A DNA stretch of 64,000 bases from positions 1 through 64,000 of the forward strand of contig NZ_NFJT01000005.1 in the NCBI RefSeq assembly GCF_002160015.1. Reading direction: 5' to 3'. The notes beneath the pieces were generated by a model. The model was not told the DNA's origin. It ran no database searches and saw only the letters and a list, made by a program, of their open reading frames with translations. Made by a program: the position numbers and the translations under genes. Numbering within the stretch: position 1 is the stretch's first letter; each line of letters opens with the position of its first letter. This DNA comes from Anaerofilum sp. An201 (GTDB lineage: Bacteria; Bacillota; Clostridia; Oscillospirales; Ruminococcaceae). Positions 8,117 through 24,328 of the stretch are shown here, in pieces.

Positions 8117-8725
8117 GTGGGGATGTTTCTCAACACAATTTTGAACAGTATCATTCAAATCATCTTTTTTGCAGCGCTTCCCTTTATCTGGTGGCTGCTT
8201 TCCGCCAGAAAGCGCATACCGTTCACCCAGTGGATCGGGCTGAAACCATGGAAGGACCGCAGCACGCACCTCGGCGTGTGGATCGCGGGAATATCCGCCG
8301 CTTTTACAGCGGTGGGGCTGGCGCTTCTTTTTGCGTTCCAGGGCACAGAGACCGCCGTTTCTGTATTTTCCGGCAGAGGGATACAGGCGGTCCCTGCTGT
8401 GGCTGTATACGCCGTGCTGAATACCTCTTTCCCCGAAGAACTGCTCTTCCGCGGCTTTTTGCTCAAGCGCCTGCAAGCGCAGTTTGGGTTCGTGGCGGCA
8501 AATATCACACAGTCGCTTTTGTTCGGCCTTCTGCACGGCGCTTTGTTTCTGGGGACGGCAGGCGTTGGAAAAACCGTTTTGCTCGTCCTGTTCACCGCAG
8601 CCATCGCCTGGTTCATGGGCTATATCAACGAACAAAAGGCGGATGGCTCCATCCTTCCCAGTTGGATCATCCATGCAGTGTCCAATCTGGTTTCGGGTCT
8701 GTGCGCCGCATACGGTGTCCTATAA
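8117..8725 (+). CDS. CPBP-family intramembrane metalloprotease
   Basis: A 202-aa polytopic membrane protein of the CAAX-protease / bacteriocin-processing (Abi) family. Motif 1 is PEELLFRG (EExxxR), motif 2 is FGLLHG (FxxxH) and motif 3 is IIHAVSN (HxxxN), together forming the zinc site in the membrane. Hydrophobic segments surround them. Members process prenylated or peptide substrates or protect against bacteriocins; no bacteriocin genes are nearby. The GTG at 8117 has GGAGG 8 nt upstream; the ATG two codons later is too far (14 nt). Confidence 0.9.
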   Translation: MGMFLNTILNSIIQIIFFAALPFIWWLLSARKRIPFTQWIGLKPWKDRSTHLGVWIAGISAAFTAVGLALLFAFQGTETAVSVFSGRGIQAVPAVAVYAVLNTSFPEELLFRGFLLKRLQAQFGFVAANITQSLLFGLLHGALFLGTAGVGKTVLLVLFTAAIAWFMGYINEQKADGSILPSWIIHAVSNLVSGLCAAYGVL

Positions 8726-8752
8726 CCAAAACAGCAGCATAGACTGCACGCA

Positions 8753-8801
8753 AAAAAGCCCGGCCCCTGTACCGATGCGGTACGGGGGCCGGGCTTTCTT
8801 G
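8753..8801. terminator. Bidirectional terminator between CPBP gene and rpoC
   Basis: AGCCCGGCCCC (8758-8768) pairs with GGGGCCGGGCT across a further paired GTACC/GGTAC inner stem; A-run on the left and TTTCTT on the right. Confidence 0.9.
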
Positions 8802-8822
8802 TTGGATCGCCTGGGCTGCGGC

Positions 8823-12407
<3,585 letters not shown>

Positions 12408-12488
12408 TAAATCGAACCCTTCCTTACATCTATCTCATGAAACCGGGCCGTCCCGGCCGTCCGGCGGCCGGGATGCCCTGGCGGGTGA

Positions 12489-16274
<3,786 letters not shown>

Positions 16275-16448
16275 AAAAAGCGACCACTCCTATTCATCTA
16301 TTTTCAATATCCTTGCAAAGACAGCAAACAACAGCCCGGAAAGAAAGATTTTTTGTGCATTCCCGCCAAACATTTTTTCCATATTCACCAAAGATCAGCA
16401 CAAATAACTTCCTTATGGACGCTCCAAGCCATTATGATACATTAAAGC

Positions 16449-16477
16449 ATTATAAACCAAAAAAGGAGGCCCGTCAA
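16449..16477 (-). promoter_or_regulatory. rpoBC promoter inside the Rrf2-gene terminator
   Basis: Minus-strand TTGACG (16477-16472), exactly 17 bp, TATAAT (16454-16449). The -35 hexamer occupies the loop of the preceding terminator hairpin and the spacer includes its T-run. The predicted leader before rpoB is about 165 nt and contains no gene. Confidence 0.8.
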
Positions 16478-16485
16478 GGCCTCCC
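16456..16485 (-). terminator. Terminator of the Rrf2-type regulator gene
   Basis: On the minus strand GGAGGCC-TTGACG-GGCCTCC followed by TTTTTT. The loop is the -35 box of the rpoB promoter. Confidence 0.85.
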
Positions 16486-16537
16486 CGGCATTTTTTTATA
16501 AAGTTTGTAAAGTGTGCGGACGCCCGGCACCGTGTGT

Positions 16538-16966
16538 TTATTCTTGCAGTTTGCCGGGGTGCCCCTGCCGCACCAGCGAGGCGAAGTCCACCTGGGCCAG
16601 CTGCTGGTTGATGGAGTCGGAGATGCGCCCGAACACCTGCTGGAACACGCAGCAGCCCGACATTCCCCCGCTGCATTCGGCGGCGTCCTGCCCGATGCAC
16701 CGGCTGAGCCGGTAGGGGCCTTCCACCGCCACGATGACGTCCAGCAGGGTGATCCGGTCGGCCGGGCGGGCCAGCTCGTAGCCGCCGCGGTTGCCCTTGA
16801 AGCTGTTCACGATGCCCGCCCCCGCCAGCTTGCCCAAGATCTTGAGGGTGAAGCGCAGCGTGACGTGCACCTGGGCACTGATGCCGCGGGCGTCCATCCG
16901 GCTGCCGGCACAGGCCAGGCAATAGACGATGCGCACGGCGTAATCCGATTCCTGTGTAATATGCAT
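16538..16966 (-). CDS. Rrf2-family transcriptional regulator, probably Fe-S dependent
   Basis: A 142-aa DNA-binding protein. The N-terminal winged helix (about residues 1-70, ending NRGGYELARP) is typical of Rrf2/IscR/NsrR/CymR. The effector region has C90, C98, C105 and C106 (RCIGQ...ECSG...GCC), close to the three-cysteine cluster pattern of IscR- and NsrR-like sensors, so an iron-sulfur cofactor responding to iron, NO or redox state is likely. Target genes are not shown by the context: it is a single gene ending in a terminator directly before rpoB. The ATG at 16966 has an AAGGAGC ribosome binding site. Confidence 0.9.
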   Translation of the reverse strand: MHITQESDYAVRIVYCLACAGSRMDARGISAQVHVTLRFTLKILGKLAGAGIVNSFKGNRGGYELARPADRITLLDVIVAVEGPYRLSRCIGQDAAECSGGMSGCCVFQQVFGRISDSINQQLAQVDFASLVRQGHPGKLQE

Positions 16967-17289
16967 GGCGGGCGCTCCTTTAACTATACCAAAATGCTAT
17001 ATTTCATTTATATCATATCCGCACCGATTTGTCAAAGAAAAGCGCGCGGGAAAAATTACCGTGCCGATCCGGGGGGTATACGGGAGATTTGGAAGGGTTC
17101 GGCTTTGGCTGCATGCGCCTGCTTTCCGGGTGGGGCGCGGTGCTGAGGGATGGATTCGACCTCATCCGCCCCGCTCCGCGGGGCACCTTCCCCTGGCCAG
17201 GGGAAGGCTTGCCGTGCCGCTGGCTTCCCCAGATGCAAACGCGCCGCCCCTGCTCCCAGGCGGGAGAGGGGCGGCGCGTTTTTGCTTTT
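16967..17289. other. Gap with Rrf2 upstream region and repeat
   Basis: The first 80 bp next to the Rrf2 gene are AT-rich (possible promoter and self-operator: TATACCAAAATGCTATATTT). The rest contains a type A intergenic repeat (17154-17210) and the terminator of phoR. No gene is supported. Confidence 0.6.
17154..17210 (+). repeat. Type A intergenic repeat, copy 1
   Basis: TTCGACCTCATCCG, then a mini-hairpin CCCC-gctccgc-GGGG, then CACC and the fixed hairpin CCTTCCCCTG/CAGGGGAAGG. Other copies lie at 27255, 27351, 37202, 37356, 59099 (inverted) and 62990. Confidence 0.8.
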
Positions 17290-17290
17290 T
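17236..17290. terminator. Terminator after phoR
   Basis: Long stem AAACGCGCCGCCCCT / AGGGGCGGCGCGTTT with an inner CTCCC/GGGAG stem; T-rich on the plus side, shorter T-run on the minus (phoR) side. Confidence 0.75.
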
Positions 17291-18999
17291 CAGGGAAACT
17301 CCACCGTGAAGCGGTTGCCCTCGTCGGTGACGTCCAGACGGATCTCGGCGCCGTATCCGGCCGCGATGTGCTTGACGATCGCCAGGCCCAGACCGGTGCC
17401 GCCGCTGGCTTTGCTGCGGCCCTTGTCGATGCGGAAAAACCGCTCGAAGATGCGCTGACGGTATTCCACCGGGATCGGTTCGCCGGTGTTGAACACCGAG
17501 AACACTGCCCTGCCGTTTGTGCAGGTGAGCTTTGCCTCCACCCGTCCGCCCGGGCGGTTGTAGCGCACCGCGTTCACCATCAGATTGCCGAACAGCTCGC
17601 TCATCTCGCGGCGGCTGGCGGTCATCGGGCAGGGCTGGGTCTCCAGCACGAAGTCCACCTCCGACTGGGTGGCCAGGTTGCGGGCGCTCTCGGCGCTCTC
17701 CTTCACCGCGTCGGCCAGGTCTATCGGCTCGCGCTCGAAGGTGATGTCGCCGCTCTCCAGCCGGCTGATCATGATGATGTCCCCGATCAGGCTGGACATC
17801 CGCCCCGCCTCCTTCAGGATGCGCTGGGAGAACTCGCGCCGGCTGGCGTCGTCCAGCGGCAGGTCCCCGCAGAGCAGCTCCGCAAAGCCGCGGATGGAGG
17901 TGATGGGGGTTTTCAGCTCGTGGCTGGCCGACTGGAAGAACTCCTGGCGCATCTTGACGGCGTTTTTCTGGTCGGTGACGTCGCTGAGGATGATGATGGC
18001 GCCGCCGGCCAGGCCGGTCTGGCCCTCGGTCACCCGGCTGATGATCGCCTGCACGCTGCGCCCGCCGTCGGGGGGCAGTTCAGCTGCCGCCGCCTCCTCC
18101 CGGCCGCTCATCACGGTATCCAGTGCGTCCAGCACGGCGGTGCAGCGGGTGGCAAACAGGAGGCTCTTGCCCTGGGTATCCGACCGGCGGCAGTTGAAGA
18201 AGCGGCAGGCCGCCTTGTTGATGGTGAGCACCCGCTGGTATTCATCCAGCAGCAGGAAACCCTCGCTCATGTTGTCGAGGATGTAGTCGATCTTGGCCTT
18301 CTCCTCCTGCAGGCGGTGCAGGCTGGAGGACACCTCGGCCGACAGGCGGTTGATGTCGCCCGCCATCTGGCGCAGCTCGGGATAGGGATAGCGGTCGATG
18401 TCCGGCACGGTGCTGCCCTGCTTGACCTGCGACAGCTGGCGGCTGAGCTGGGCGATGGGGCGTGTGATGGTGGCGGCCTGCCGGCTTGCCACCGGGACGG
18501 CCACCGCCACCCCCACCACCAGCGCCAGCACCAGCGCCGGCCAGAACATGGCAAGATCCAGCCAGAAGCCGTTGTAGGTGGCCGCAAGGCGCAGATACAG
18601 CCCGCCCGGCGTGCGCGTGGCCGCGTACATCATGCGCTTGCCCATCGAATCGCTGTTGCGCACCGAGATGCCCACCTCGCCCTGCGCCGCCAGCTGGATC
18701 TCCTCGCGCTGGCCGTGGTTGGGCAGGGCGGCCGGTTCGGCCTGGGAGTCGGCCAGCACCACGCCGTCCGCGTCGATGATGGTCACCCGCAGGCCGGTGT
18801 CGGTGGCGATGGTGTCGGCCTGGGCGCCAAGGTCGCCGCTTTCGTCCAGTCCCAGCGCCGCCAGGCGCACCATGCCGGTGAGCGAATCGCGCGAATGGGC
18901 GGTGAGCCGGGCGTCGAACAGCAGCGTGCACAGCACCACGGCACAGCAAAGTGCCGCGACCAGCGCCGCGGCATTTCCTTTCAGAATGGCCTTTTTCAT
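17290..18999 (-). CDS. phoR: PhoR-type sensor histidine kinase
   Basis: A 569-aa membrane kinase. It has an N-terminal transmembrane helix (about 8-28), an extracytoplasmic domain, a second helix ([15 protein letters not shown], about 155-175), a HAMP-like linker, a PAS domain, the H-box SHELKTPITSIRGFAELL and a C-terminal HATPase with GTGLGLAIVKHI. It senses phosphate status through the Pst-PhoU complex and phosphorylates the response regulator encoded just upstream. The ATG at 18999 has GGGGAAA upstream; the gap to phoB is 19 bp. The position at the end of pst-phoU-phoB supports the PhoR role over other kinases. Confidence 0.93.
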   Translation of the reverse strand: MKKAILKGNAAALVAALCCAVVLCTLLFDARLTAHSRDSLTGMVRLAALGLDESGDLGAQADTIATDTGLRVTIIDADGVVLADSQAEPAALPNHGQREEIQLAAQGEVGISVRNSDSMGKRMMYAATRTPGGLYLRLAATYNGFWLDLAMFWPALVLALVVGVAVAVPVASRQAATITRPIAQLSRQLSQVKQGSTVPDIDRYPYPELRQMAGDINRLSAEVSSSLHRLQEEKAKIDYILDNMSEGFLLLDEYQRVLTINKAACRFFNCRRSDTQGKSLLFATRCTAVLDALDTVMSGREEAAAAELPPDGGRSVQAIISRVTEGQTGLAGGAIIILSDVTDQKNAVKMRQEFFQSASHELKTPITSIRGFAELLCGDLPLDDASRREFSQRILKEAGRMSSLIGDIIMISRLESGDITFEREPIDLADAVKESAESARNLATQSEVDFVLETQPCPMTASRREMSELFGNLMVNAVRYNRPGGRVEAKLTCTNGRAVFSVFNTGEPIPVEYRQRIFERFFRIDKGRSKASGGTGLGLAIVKHIAAGYGAEIRLDVTDEGNRFTVEFP

Positions 19000-19018
19000 G
19001 CGTTTCCCCTTTTCCCCC

Positions 19019-19747
19019 TCAGCAGGCGGCGTGGGTGACGTCCTGCAGGAAGCGGTAGCCCACCCCGCGCACCGTCTTGATGAACCGCCGCTCGGGGCCG
19101 TCGTCCCCCAGCTTGTGGCGCAGCGTGCCGATGTGCATGTCCAGCGTGCGGGTCTCGCCCACAAACTCGTATCCCCACACCTGCTGCAGCAGCTCGTCCC
19201 GGCTGACCACGCGGCCGCTGTTCTGCATCAGCATCCGCAGCAGCTCGAACTCCTTCAGGGTCAGCTCCACCGGGCGGCCGTTCAGCAGCACCTCGCGCAC
19301 CGCCAGGTTCATCTCCAGCTCGCCCGCGCACAGGCGCTCGGAGGTCACCTCCGGCCGGGGGCGGGAGGTGGTGCGGCGCACCAGCGCGCGCACGCGGGCG
19401 CACAGCTCCAGCACCCCGAAGGGCTTTGTCATGTAGTCGTCGGCGCCGGAATCCAGGCCCAGCACCTTGTCGCCCTCGGTGTCCTTGGCTGTGAGCATCA
19501 TCACCGGCAGCGCCGCGGTCTCGGGGTTCTGGCGGATCAGCTTCAGGGCGGTGATGCCGTCGATGCCCTGCATCATGATGTCCATCAGCACCGCCGCCGG
19601 CATCGTTTCGGCCAGTGCGTCCAGCGCCTCGGCCGCGCCGGGGAACTCCCGCGGCTCAAACCCGGCCGCGCGCAGCGCTGCCGCCAGCAGCACACGGATG
19701 CTCTCGTCGTCCTCCACAATATAGATCAGGGGTCTTTTTTCGGCCAT
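19019..19747 (-). CDS. phoB: PhoB/PhoP-type response regulator
   Basis: A 242-aa OmpR-family regulator. The receiver domain has the acidic pair D13-D14, the phosphorylation site D56 (VLMDIMM) and the KPF lysine near 105. The C-terminal winged helix (about 145-235) carries DMHIGTLRHKLGDD. It should bind the direct repeats upstream of pstS. The ATG at 19747 is preceded by AAAGGAAC. It is co-transcribed with phoU (35 bp upstream) and phoR. Confidence 0.94.
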   Translation of the reverse strand: MAEKRPLIYIVEDDESIRVLLAAALRAAGFEPREFPGAAEALDALAETMPAAVLMDIMMQGIDGITALKLIRQNPETAALPVMMLTAKDTEGDKVLGLDSGADDYMTKPFGVLELCARVRALVRRTTSRPRPEVTSERLCAGELEMNLAVREVLLNGRPVELTLKEFELLRMLMQNSGRVVSRDELLQQVWGYEFVGETRTLDMHIGTLRHKLGDDGPERRFIKTVRGVGYRFLQDVTHAAC

Positions 19748-19782
19748 GATATGGGATGTTCCTTTCCTTGTTCCCGCTCTCC

Positions 19783-20445
19783 TCACACGATGCGCTCGTG
19801 CTTATGGATGCCGGTTTTGTAAAACTGTACCCATTCGCAGATGTTCACGGCGTGGTCGCCCACACGCTCGAGATATTTGGCCACCATCAGGCAGTCCAGC
19901 GCGGCGTCCACTCCGGCGGGGTTGCCTGCCATGTTCTGGGCGATCTCCCGCTTGATGGCGCAGAACGCCTCGTCGGCGATGTCGTCCCGGTCGATCACCT
20001 CGCCGGCCAGTTTCAAATCCTCCTGCACATAGGCGCGGATGGCGTCGTCGGTCATCTGCGACACGGTGCCGGCCAGCTGCAGGATGTGGGGCAGCAGCGT
20101 GGGGAACTGGTCGGAGCGGATGTGGGTGCTCAGCTCGGCGATGTCGCTGGCGGCGTCGCCGATGCGCTCCACGTCGGTGATCATCTTGATGGCGGTGCCC
20201 ACCTTGCGCAGATCGCCGGCCACCGGCTGCTGGCGCAGCAGCAGCGTCAGGCACTGGTGCTCGATGTCGCGCTCCATGCGGTCGATGGCTTCGTCGCCCT
20301 TCATCACGGCGCGCGCCAGCTCCACGTCGCTGTTTTTCAGCGCGTCCACCGCCTGCTGCACCGCCTGGCGGGCCGCAGCCCCCATGCGGATGAGCTCTTC
20401 GGACAATTTCTCCAGCTGGAGGTCGTAGGTTTCACGGATGCTCAT
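19783..20445 (-). CDS. phoU: Phosphate signalling protein PhoU
   Basis: A 220-aa all-alpha cytoplasmic protein with two PhoU three-helix repeats. The repeat signatures (GDEAIDRMERDIEHQCL and RDDIADEAFCAIKREI; DVERIGDAASDI and YLERVGDHAVNI) are clear and give the metal-binding E/D-xxxD pattern. It links PstB transport activity to PhoR, keeping the kinase off when phosphate is plentiful. The ATG at 20445 follows AAAGGAACC. Confidence 0.96.
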   Translation of the reverse strand: MSIRETYDLQLEKLSEELIRMGAAARQAVQQAVDALKNSDVELARAVMKGDEAIDRMERDIEHQCLTLLLRQQPVAGDLRKVGTAIKMITDVERIGDAASDIAELSTHIRSDQFPTLLPHILQLAGTVSQMTDDAIRAYVQEDLKLAGEVIDRDDIADEAFCAIKREIAQNMAGNPAGVDAALDCLMVAKYLERVGDHAVNICEWVQFYKTGIHKHERIV

Positions 20446-20509
20446 GGGCTTGGTTCCTTTCATTATAAGATGAATTTGCACAGAATACAATCGGTTACCG
20501 CAAAAGGTA

Positions 20510-21271
20510 TCAGCCGAACCGGCCGCTGATGTAGTCCTCGGTGCGCTTGTCGGCGGGCATCGAGAACACCTGGGTGGTGTCGCCGAACTCCACCAGCTCG
20601 CCCACCAGGAAGAAGGCGCACTTGTCGCTGATACGGGCGGCCTGCTGCATGTTATGCGTCACGATGACCACCGTATACTGCTCTTTCAGATTGTTCATCA
20701 GGTCCTCGATGCGCATGGTGGAGGCGGGGTCCAGGGCGCTGGTGGGTTCGTCCATCAGCAGCACGTCCGGCTGGACTGCCAGCGCGCGCGCGATGCACAT
20801 GCGCTGCTGCTGGCCGCCGGAGAGGCCCAGCGCGCTCTTTTTCAGGCGGTCCTTCACCTCGTCCCACAGCGCCGCACCGCGCAGCGACTGCTCCACCAGC
20901 TCGTCCAGCTCGGCCCTGGAATGGGTGCCGTGCAGGCGGGGGCCGTAGGCGATGTTGTCGTAGATACTCATGGGGAAGGGATTGGGCTTCTGGAACACCA
21001 TGCCGATCTTCTTGCGCAGCCAGGTGACGTCCACGCTCTTGTCGAAGATGTCCTGCCCTTTGTACAGGGCCTGGCCCTCGATGCGCACGCCCGGCACCAG
21101 GTCGTTCATGCGGTTGAGGGTCTTGAGGAAGGTGGACTTGCCGCAGCCGGACGGCCCGATGAAGGCGGTGATCTGCTTTTCGGGGATGGCCATGTCGATG
21201 CCCTTCAGGGCTTCAAAGTCGCTGTAGAACAGCTTGAGCTGTTTGGTCTCGAGGATCACAGAACTTTCCAT
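20510..21271 (-). CDS. pstB: Phosphate ABC transporter ATP-binding protein
   Basis: A 253-aa ATPase of the phosphate importer. Walker A is GPSGCGKST, the Q-loop [10 protein letters not shown] is PstB-specific, the signature is [15 protein letters not shown], Walker [12 protein letters not shown] and the H-loop VTHNM. The start at 21271 has AAGGAG 8 nt upstream. It works with PstA and PstC as a dimer on the inner membrane face. Confidence 0.97.
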   Translation of the reverse strand: MESSVILETKQLKLFYSDFEALKGIDMAIPEKQITAFIGPSGCGKSTFLKTLNRMNDLVPGVRIEGQALYKGQDIFDKSVDVTWLRKKIGMVFQKPNPFPMSIYDNIAYGPRLHGTHSRAELDELVEQSLRGAALWDEVKDRLKKSALGLSGGQQQRMCIARALAVQPDVLLMDEPTSALDPASTMRIEDLMNNLKEQYTVVIVTHNMQQAARISDKCAFFLVGELVEFGDTTQVFSMPADKRTEDYISGRFG

Positions 21272-21304
21272 ATCGTATCTCCTTATTTCTCTCTGCACGC
21301 CTGT

Positions 21305-22168
21305 TCAGGCCTTGTTTTTCAGCTGTTTGCCGGCCAGCTTGGCGGCCGCGTTGATGAGCAGCACCAGCAGCATCAGGATGGCGGCGATGGCAAAGCCGAT
21401 GTCGAACTCACCGCGCTCGCTGACGTACATGTACAGCGCCACGCTGAGGGTGCCGCCGCTGCGGCTGAACGCCTTGATGATGTTGTCGGCCACTACGGTG
21501 CCCACGCCGGCGGTGAACAGCAGCGCGGCGCTTTCGCCCACGATGCGGCCGATGGACAGGATGCAGCCGGTGATGATGCCGTTCAGCGAGGAGGGCAGCA
21601 CGATGGTGCGGATCATATGCCACTTGGTGGCGCCCAGGCCCAGCGCGCCCTCACGGTAGCTCTGGGGCACCGTTTTGAGCGATTCCTGGGTGGTGCGGAT
21701 GATGGTGGGCAGGATCATCACCACCAGCGTGCAGCCGCCCGACAGCAGGCTGGTCTTGAATCCCAGCATCTGGGCGAAGAACAGCATGCCCACCAGGCCG
21801 TAAATGATGGAGGGGATGCCGGCCAGCGTCTCGGTGGCGAACTCCACCACGGCGATCAGCCGCTTGTTGGTGGCGTACTCGGTGAGGTAGACGGCCGCGC
21901 CCACGCCCAGAGGCAGGGCGATCAGCAGGGTGAACAGGATGATGTACAGGGTGTTCAGGATGTTGGGCAGGATGCCGATGGTGCCCTTGATGGCGCTGGG
22001 CGCGGTGGAGAGCAGCTGCCAGGTGACATGCGGCAGGCCGCGCACCATCACATAGCCGATCAGCACCACCAGCAGGCCCACCGTGACGGCGGCGCTGAGA
22101 TAGACGATCGTGCGGAAAAATACATCATATGCACGGCGTTTTGCGCTGCGCTTTTCGATCTCATTCAT
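21305..22168 (-). CDS. pstA: Phosphate ABC transporter permease PstA
   Basis: A 287-aa permease with about six transmembrane helices and the coupling-helix segment EALGLGATKWHMIRTIVLP (EAA motif). Its start overlaps the end of pstC by 8 nt, which fits translational coupling. The ATG at 22168 has AAGGGGG upstream. Confidence 0.96.
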   Translation of the reverse strand: MNEIEKRSAKRRAYDVFFRTIVYLSAAVTVGLLVVLIGYVMVRGLPHVTWQLLSTAPSAIKGTIGILPNILNTLYIILFTLLIALPLGVGAAVYLTEYATNKRLIAVVEFATETLAGIPSIIYGLVGMLFFAQMLGFKTSLLSGGCTLVVMILPTIIRTTQESLKTVPQSYREGALGLGATKWHMIRTIVLPSSLNGIITGCILSIGRIVGESAALLFTAGVGTVVADNIIKAFSRSGGTLSVALYMYVSERGEFDIGFAIAAILMLLVLLINAAAKLAGKQLKNKA

Positions 22169-23066
22169 GGCGATCCCCCTTCTTGAGGACAAAGTTCAGC
22201 AGTGCGTTGATAATCATGATGAAGCAGAACAGCACCAGCGCGATGCTGAACAGCGCCTGCCGCTGCAGGCCGCTGGCGTAGCTCATCTCCTTGGCCACGG
22301 CGGTGGTGAGGAAGGTGACGCTCTTGAACAGGCCGGGCATGTTGGCCACGTTGCCCGCCACCATCATCACGGCCATCGCCTCGCCGATGGCGCGGCCCAC
22401 GCCCAGCACGACGCCGGCCACGATGCCGCTCTTGGCGGCGGGGACGCTCACCTTGAAGATGGTCTCGATCTCAGTGGCGCCCAGCGCCAGGCTGGCCTCC
22501 TCATACTCCTTGGGCACGGCGTTCAGGGCCGTCTCGCTCACCGAGATGATGGAGGGCAGGATCATGATGGCCAGCACCAGGATGGCGGCCAGCAGACAGG
22601 TGCCGTTGTTCAGGTTGAAAATGTCCATCATGGCGGGCACCAGCACCATCATGCCGATCAGGCCGTAGACCACGCTGGGGATGCCGGCCAGCAGCTCCAC
22701 CGCCGGGCGCACCACCGCCGCCACGCGGGGGTTGGCCACCTTCGACAGGAACACCGCCGTCAGCAGCCCGATGGGCACGCCGATCACGATGGCGCCCAGC
22801 GTGCCCCACACACTGGTGAGGATGAAGGGCAGGATGCCGTATTTGGGGTCCTTTGCGGTGGAGGCCCACTCGGTGCCGAACAAAAATTCGGTCAGGCCGA
22901 TCTCCTTGATGGCCGGCAGGCCGGCCACGATCATATATCCGCTGATCAATACCACCGCCAGGATCGCCACCATACCGCAGACGAAAAAGACGGTGTTCAT
23001 CACGCGCTCAATGCCATCGCGCACGATCGTATGCAGGCGTTTGCCTGCGGGTTGTTTCTGTTCCAT
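22161..23066 (-). CDS. pstC: Phosphate ABC transporter permease PstC
   Basis: A 301-aa permease with six transmembrane segments, an N-terminal cytoplasmic helix and the EAA loop EEASLALGATEIETIFKVSVP. It forms the membrane channel with PstA. The start at 23066 (MEQKQPAGKRL) is preceded by AAAGGATCG. A hairpin terminator separates it from pstS. Confidence 0.96.
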   Translation of the reverse strand: MEQKQPAGKRLHTIVRDGIERVMNTVFFVCGMVAILAVVLISGYMIVAGLPAIKEIGLTEFLFGTEWASTAKDPKYGILPFILTSVWGTLGAIVIGVPIGLLTAVFLSKVANPRVAAVVRPAVELLAGIPSVVYGLIGMMVLVPAMMDIFNLNNGTCLLAAILVLAIMILPSIISVSETALNAVPKEYEEASLALGATEIETIFKVSVPAAKSGIVAGVVLGVGRAIGEAMAVMMVAGNVANMPGLFKSVTFLTTAVAKEMSYASGLQRQALFSIALVLFCFIMIINALLNFVLKKGDRHE

Positions 23067-23114
23067 ATCCTTCGATCCTTTTCCCCTTTCAGGATGTTGC
23101 GCTGCACGCCCTCG

Positions 23115-23142
23115 AAAAAGGGCCGGCACTGTCGGCCGGCCC
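23115..23142 (-). terminator. Intra-operon terminator between pstS and pstC
   Basis: Minus-strand GGGCCGGC-CGACAGT-GCCGGCCC followed by TTTTT. Partial termination here would make more PstS than permease. Confidence 0.85.
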
Positions 23143-23168
23143 GCGATTCATCTTCTGCAGGGAGTGCA

Positions 23169-24038
23169 TCAGGCCAGAGGCACGGCGCCGGCGTTCTTGA
23201 TCAGCTCGGCGGCGGCATCGCTGGCAGCGAACTCCATGAAGGCTTTGGCAGCGTCGCTCAGCTCGGCGCCCTGCTTGGTGACGAACACGAAGGGACGCTG
23301 GATCTGGTAGCTGCCGTCCTGCACGGTCTCCTCGGTGGCGGCCACACCGCCCACGGTGACAGCCTTCACGCTGTCATCCACAGCGGACAGAGACGCGTAG
23401 CCGAAGGCGTTGGGGTTGGAAGCCACAGCCGCGATCACGCCGCCGGTGGAGGGGATCTCCTGCTCGTACTTGCAGACGTCCTCGACGCCCACGATGCTCT
23501 CGAAGCCGTCGCGGGTGCCGGAACCGGCCTCACGGCCGATCAGGACCACGGGGGCGTCCGGGCCGCCAACCTCGCTCCAGTTGGTGATCTCACCGGTGGC
23601 CAGGCCCTTGATCTGCTCCAGGCTCAGGTCCTCGACGGTGTTCTCGTTGTTCACGATGATGGCGATGCCGTCCAGCGCGAAGGTGGTGGAGTCCAGGCCG
23701 GTCTCATCGTCCTTCAGCGCGCGGCTGGACAGGCCGATGTCCAGGGTGCCCTCGGAAGCGCCGGTGATGCCCGCGCCGGAACCGGTGGGATCGTAGGTGA
23801 CGTCCACGTCGGGGTTCTCCTGCATGAAGGCCTCGATGAAGGCGTTGACGACGTGCTCCACAGAGGTGGAACCGCCGGTGGTCACGCTGCCGCTCAGCTG
23901 GGCCGCAGCGGAAGAGCCGTCGTTGCCGGTGCTGCTGGTGCCGGCGGGGGTGCTGCTCTCGGACGAGCAGCCGGCCAGGGCGCCGGCGAACACAGCGGCG
24001 GCGGCGGTGATACCAAGGATATTTTTAACGAGTTTCAT
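23169..24038 (-). CDS. pstS: Phosphate-binding lipoprotein PstS
   Basis: A 289-aa substrate-binding protein. Residues 1-23 form a lipoprotein signal with lipobox LAGC (lipidated C24), then a Ser/Thr/Gly linker. Phosphate-site motifs are visible: GGSTSVEHV, TGSGAGITG and REAGSGTRDGFE. It captures phosphate outside the membrane and hands it to PstCA. AGGAG lies 8-9 nt upstream of the ATG. It is the first gene of the operon. Confidence 0.97.
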   Translation of the reverse strand: MKLVKNILGITAAAAVFAGALAGCSSESSTPAGTSSTGNDGSSAAAQLSGSVTTGGSTSVEHVVNAFIEAFMQENPDVDVTYDPTGSGAGITGASEGTLDIGLSSRALKDDETGLDSTTFALDGIAIIVNNENTVEDLSLEQIKGLATGEITNWSEVGGPDAPVVLIGREAGSGTRDGFESIVGVEDVCKYEQEIPSTGGVIAAVASNPNAFGYASLSAVDDSVKAVTVGGVAATEETVQDGSYQIQRPFVFVTKQGAELSDAAKAFMEFAASDAAAELIKNAGAVPLA

Positions 24039-24097
24039 ACTTTTTCTCCTCCCAAATTCTGCCGGTCATCCGGCGTGTTTGTTTGATTTCGGGTACG

Positions 24098-24168
24098 CTT
24101 ATACTTTACACCATGAAACCCCCGCCAGACACCACAGGTTTGTATGGTTTATGTAAACCATTTGTAAA
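24098..24168 (-). promoter_or_regulatory. pstS control region with Pho-box-like direct repeats
   Basis: On the minus strand TTTACA (24168-24163), TTTACA (24157-24152) and CATACA (24146-24141) recur at exactly 11-bp intervals, the spacing of PhoP/PhoB half-sites in Firmicutes (TTxACA-N5-TTxACA). A -10-like TATAAG lies at 24103-24098. Another TGTAAA on the minus strand lies at 24109-24104. Confidence 0.7.
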
Positions 24169-24259
24169 GTCGCAAGGCCCGCTTTGGGGCGAAAACGGGC
24201 GGAATCCCTCGAAATACAGCGCGATATATCGCGTTTTATCCGGCCGTTTTTGGCGCGTC

Positions 24260-24289
24260 TTGACGAAGGTGCGCCCCAGTGCGTATAAT
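24260..24289 (+). promoter_or_regulatory. Promoter of the acetyltransferase-hflX operon
   Basis: TTGACG (24260-24265), 18 bp, TATAAT (24284-24289), 40 bp before the start codon. Confidence 0.8.
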
Positions 24290-24328
24290 CGTAGGGAAGT
24301 ATTTTCAAAGGAAGGGGGGCGCGCTGCT

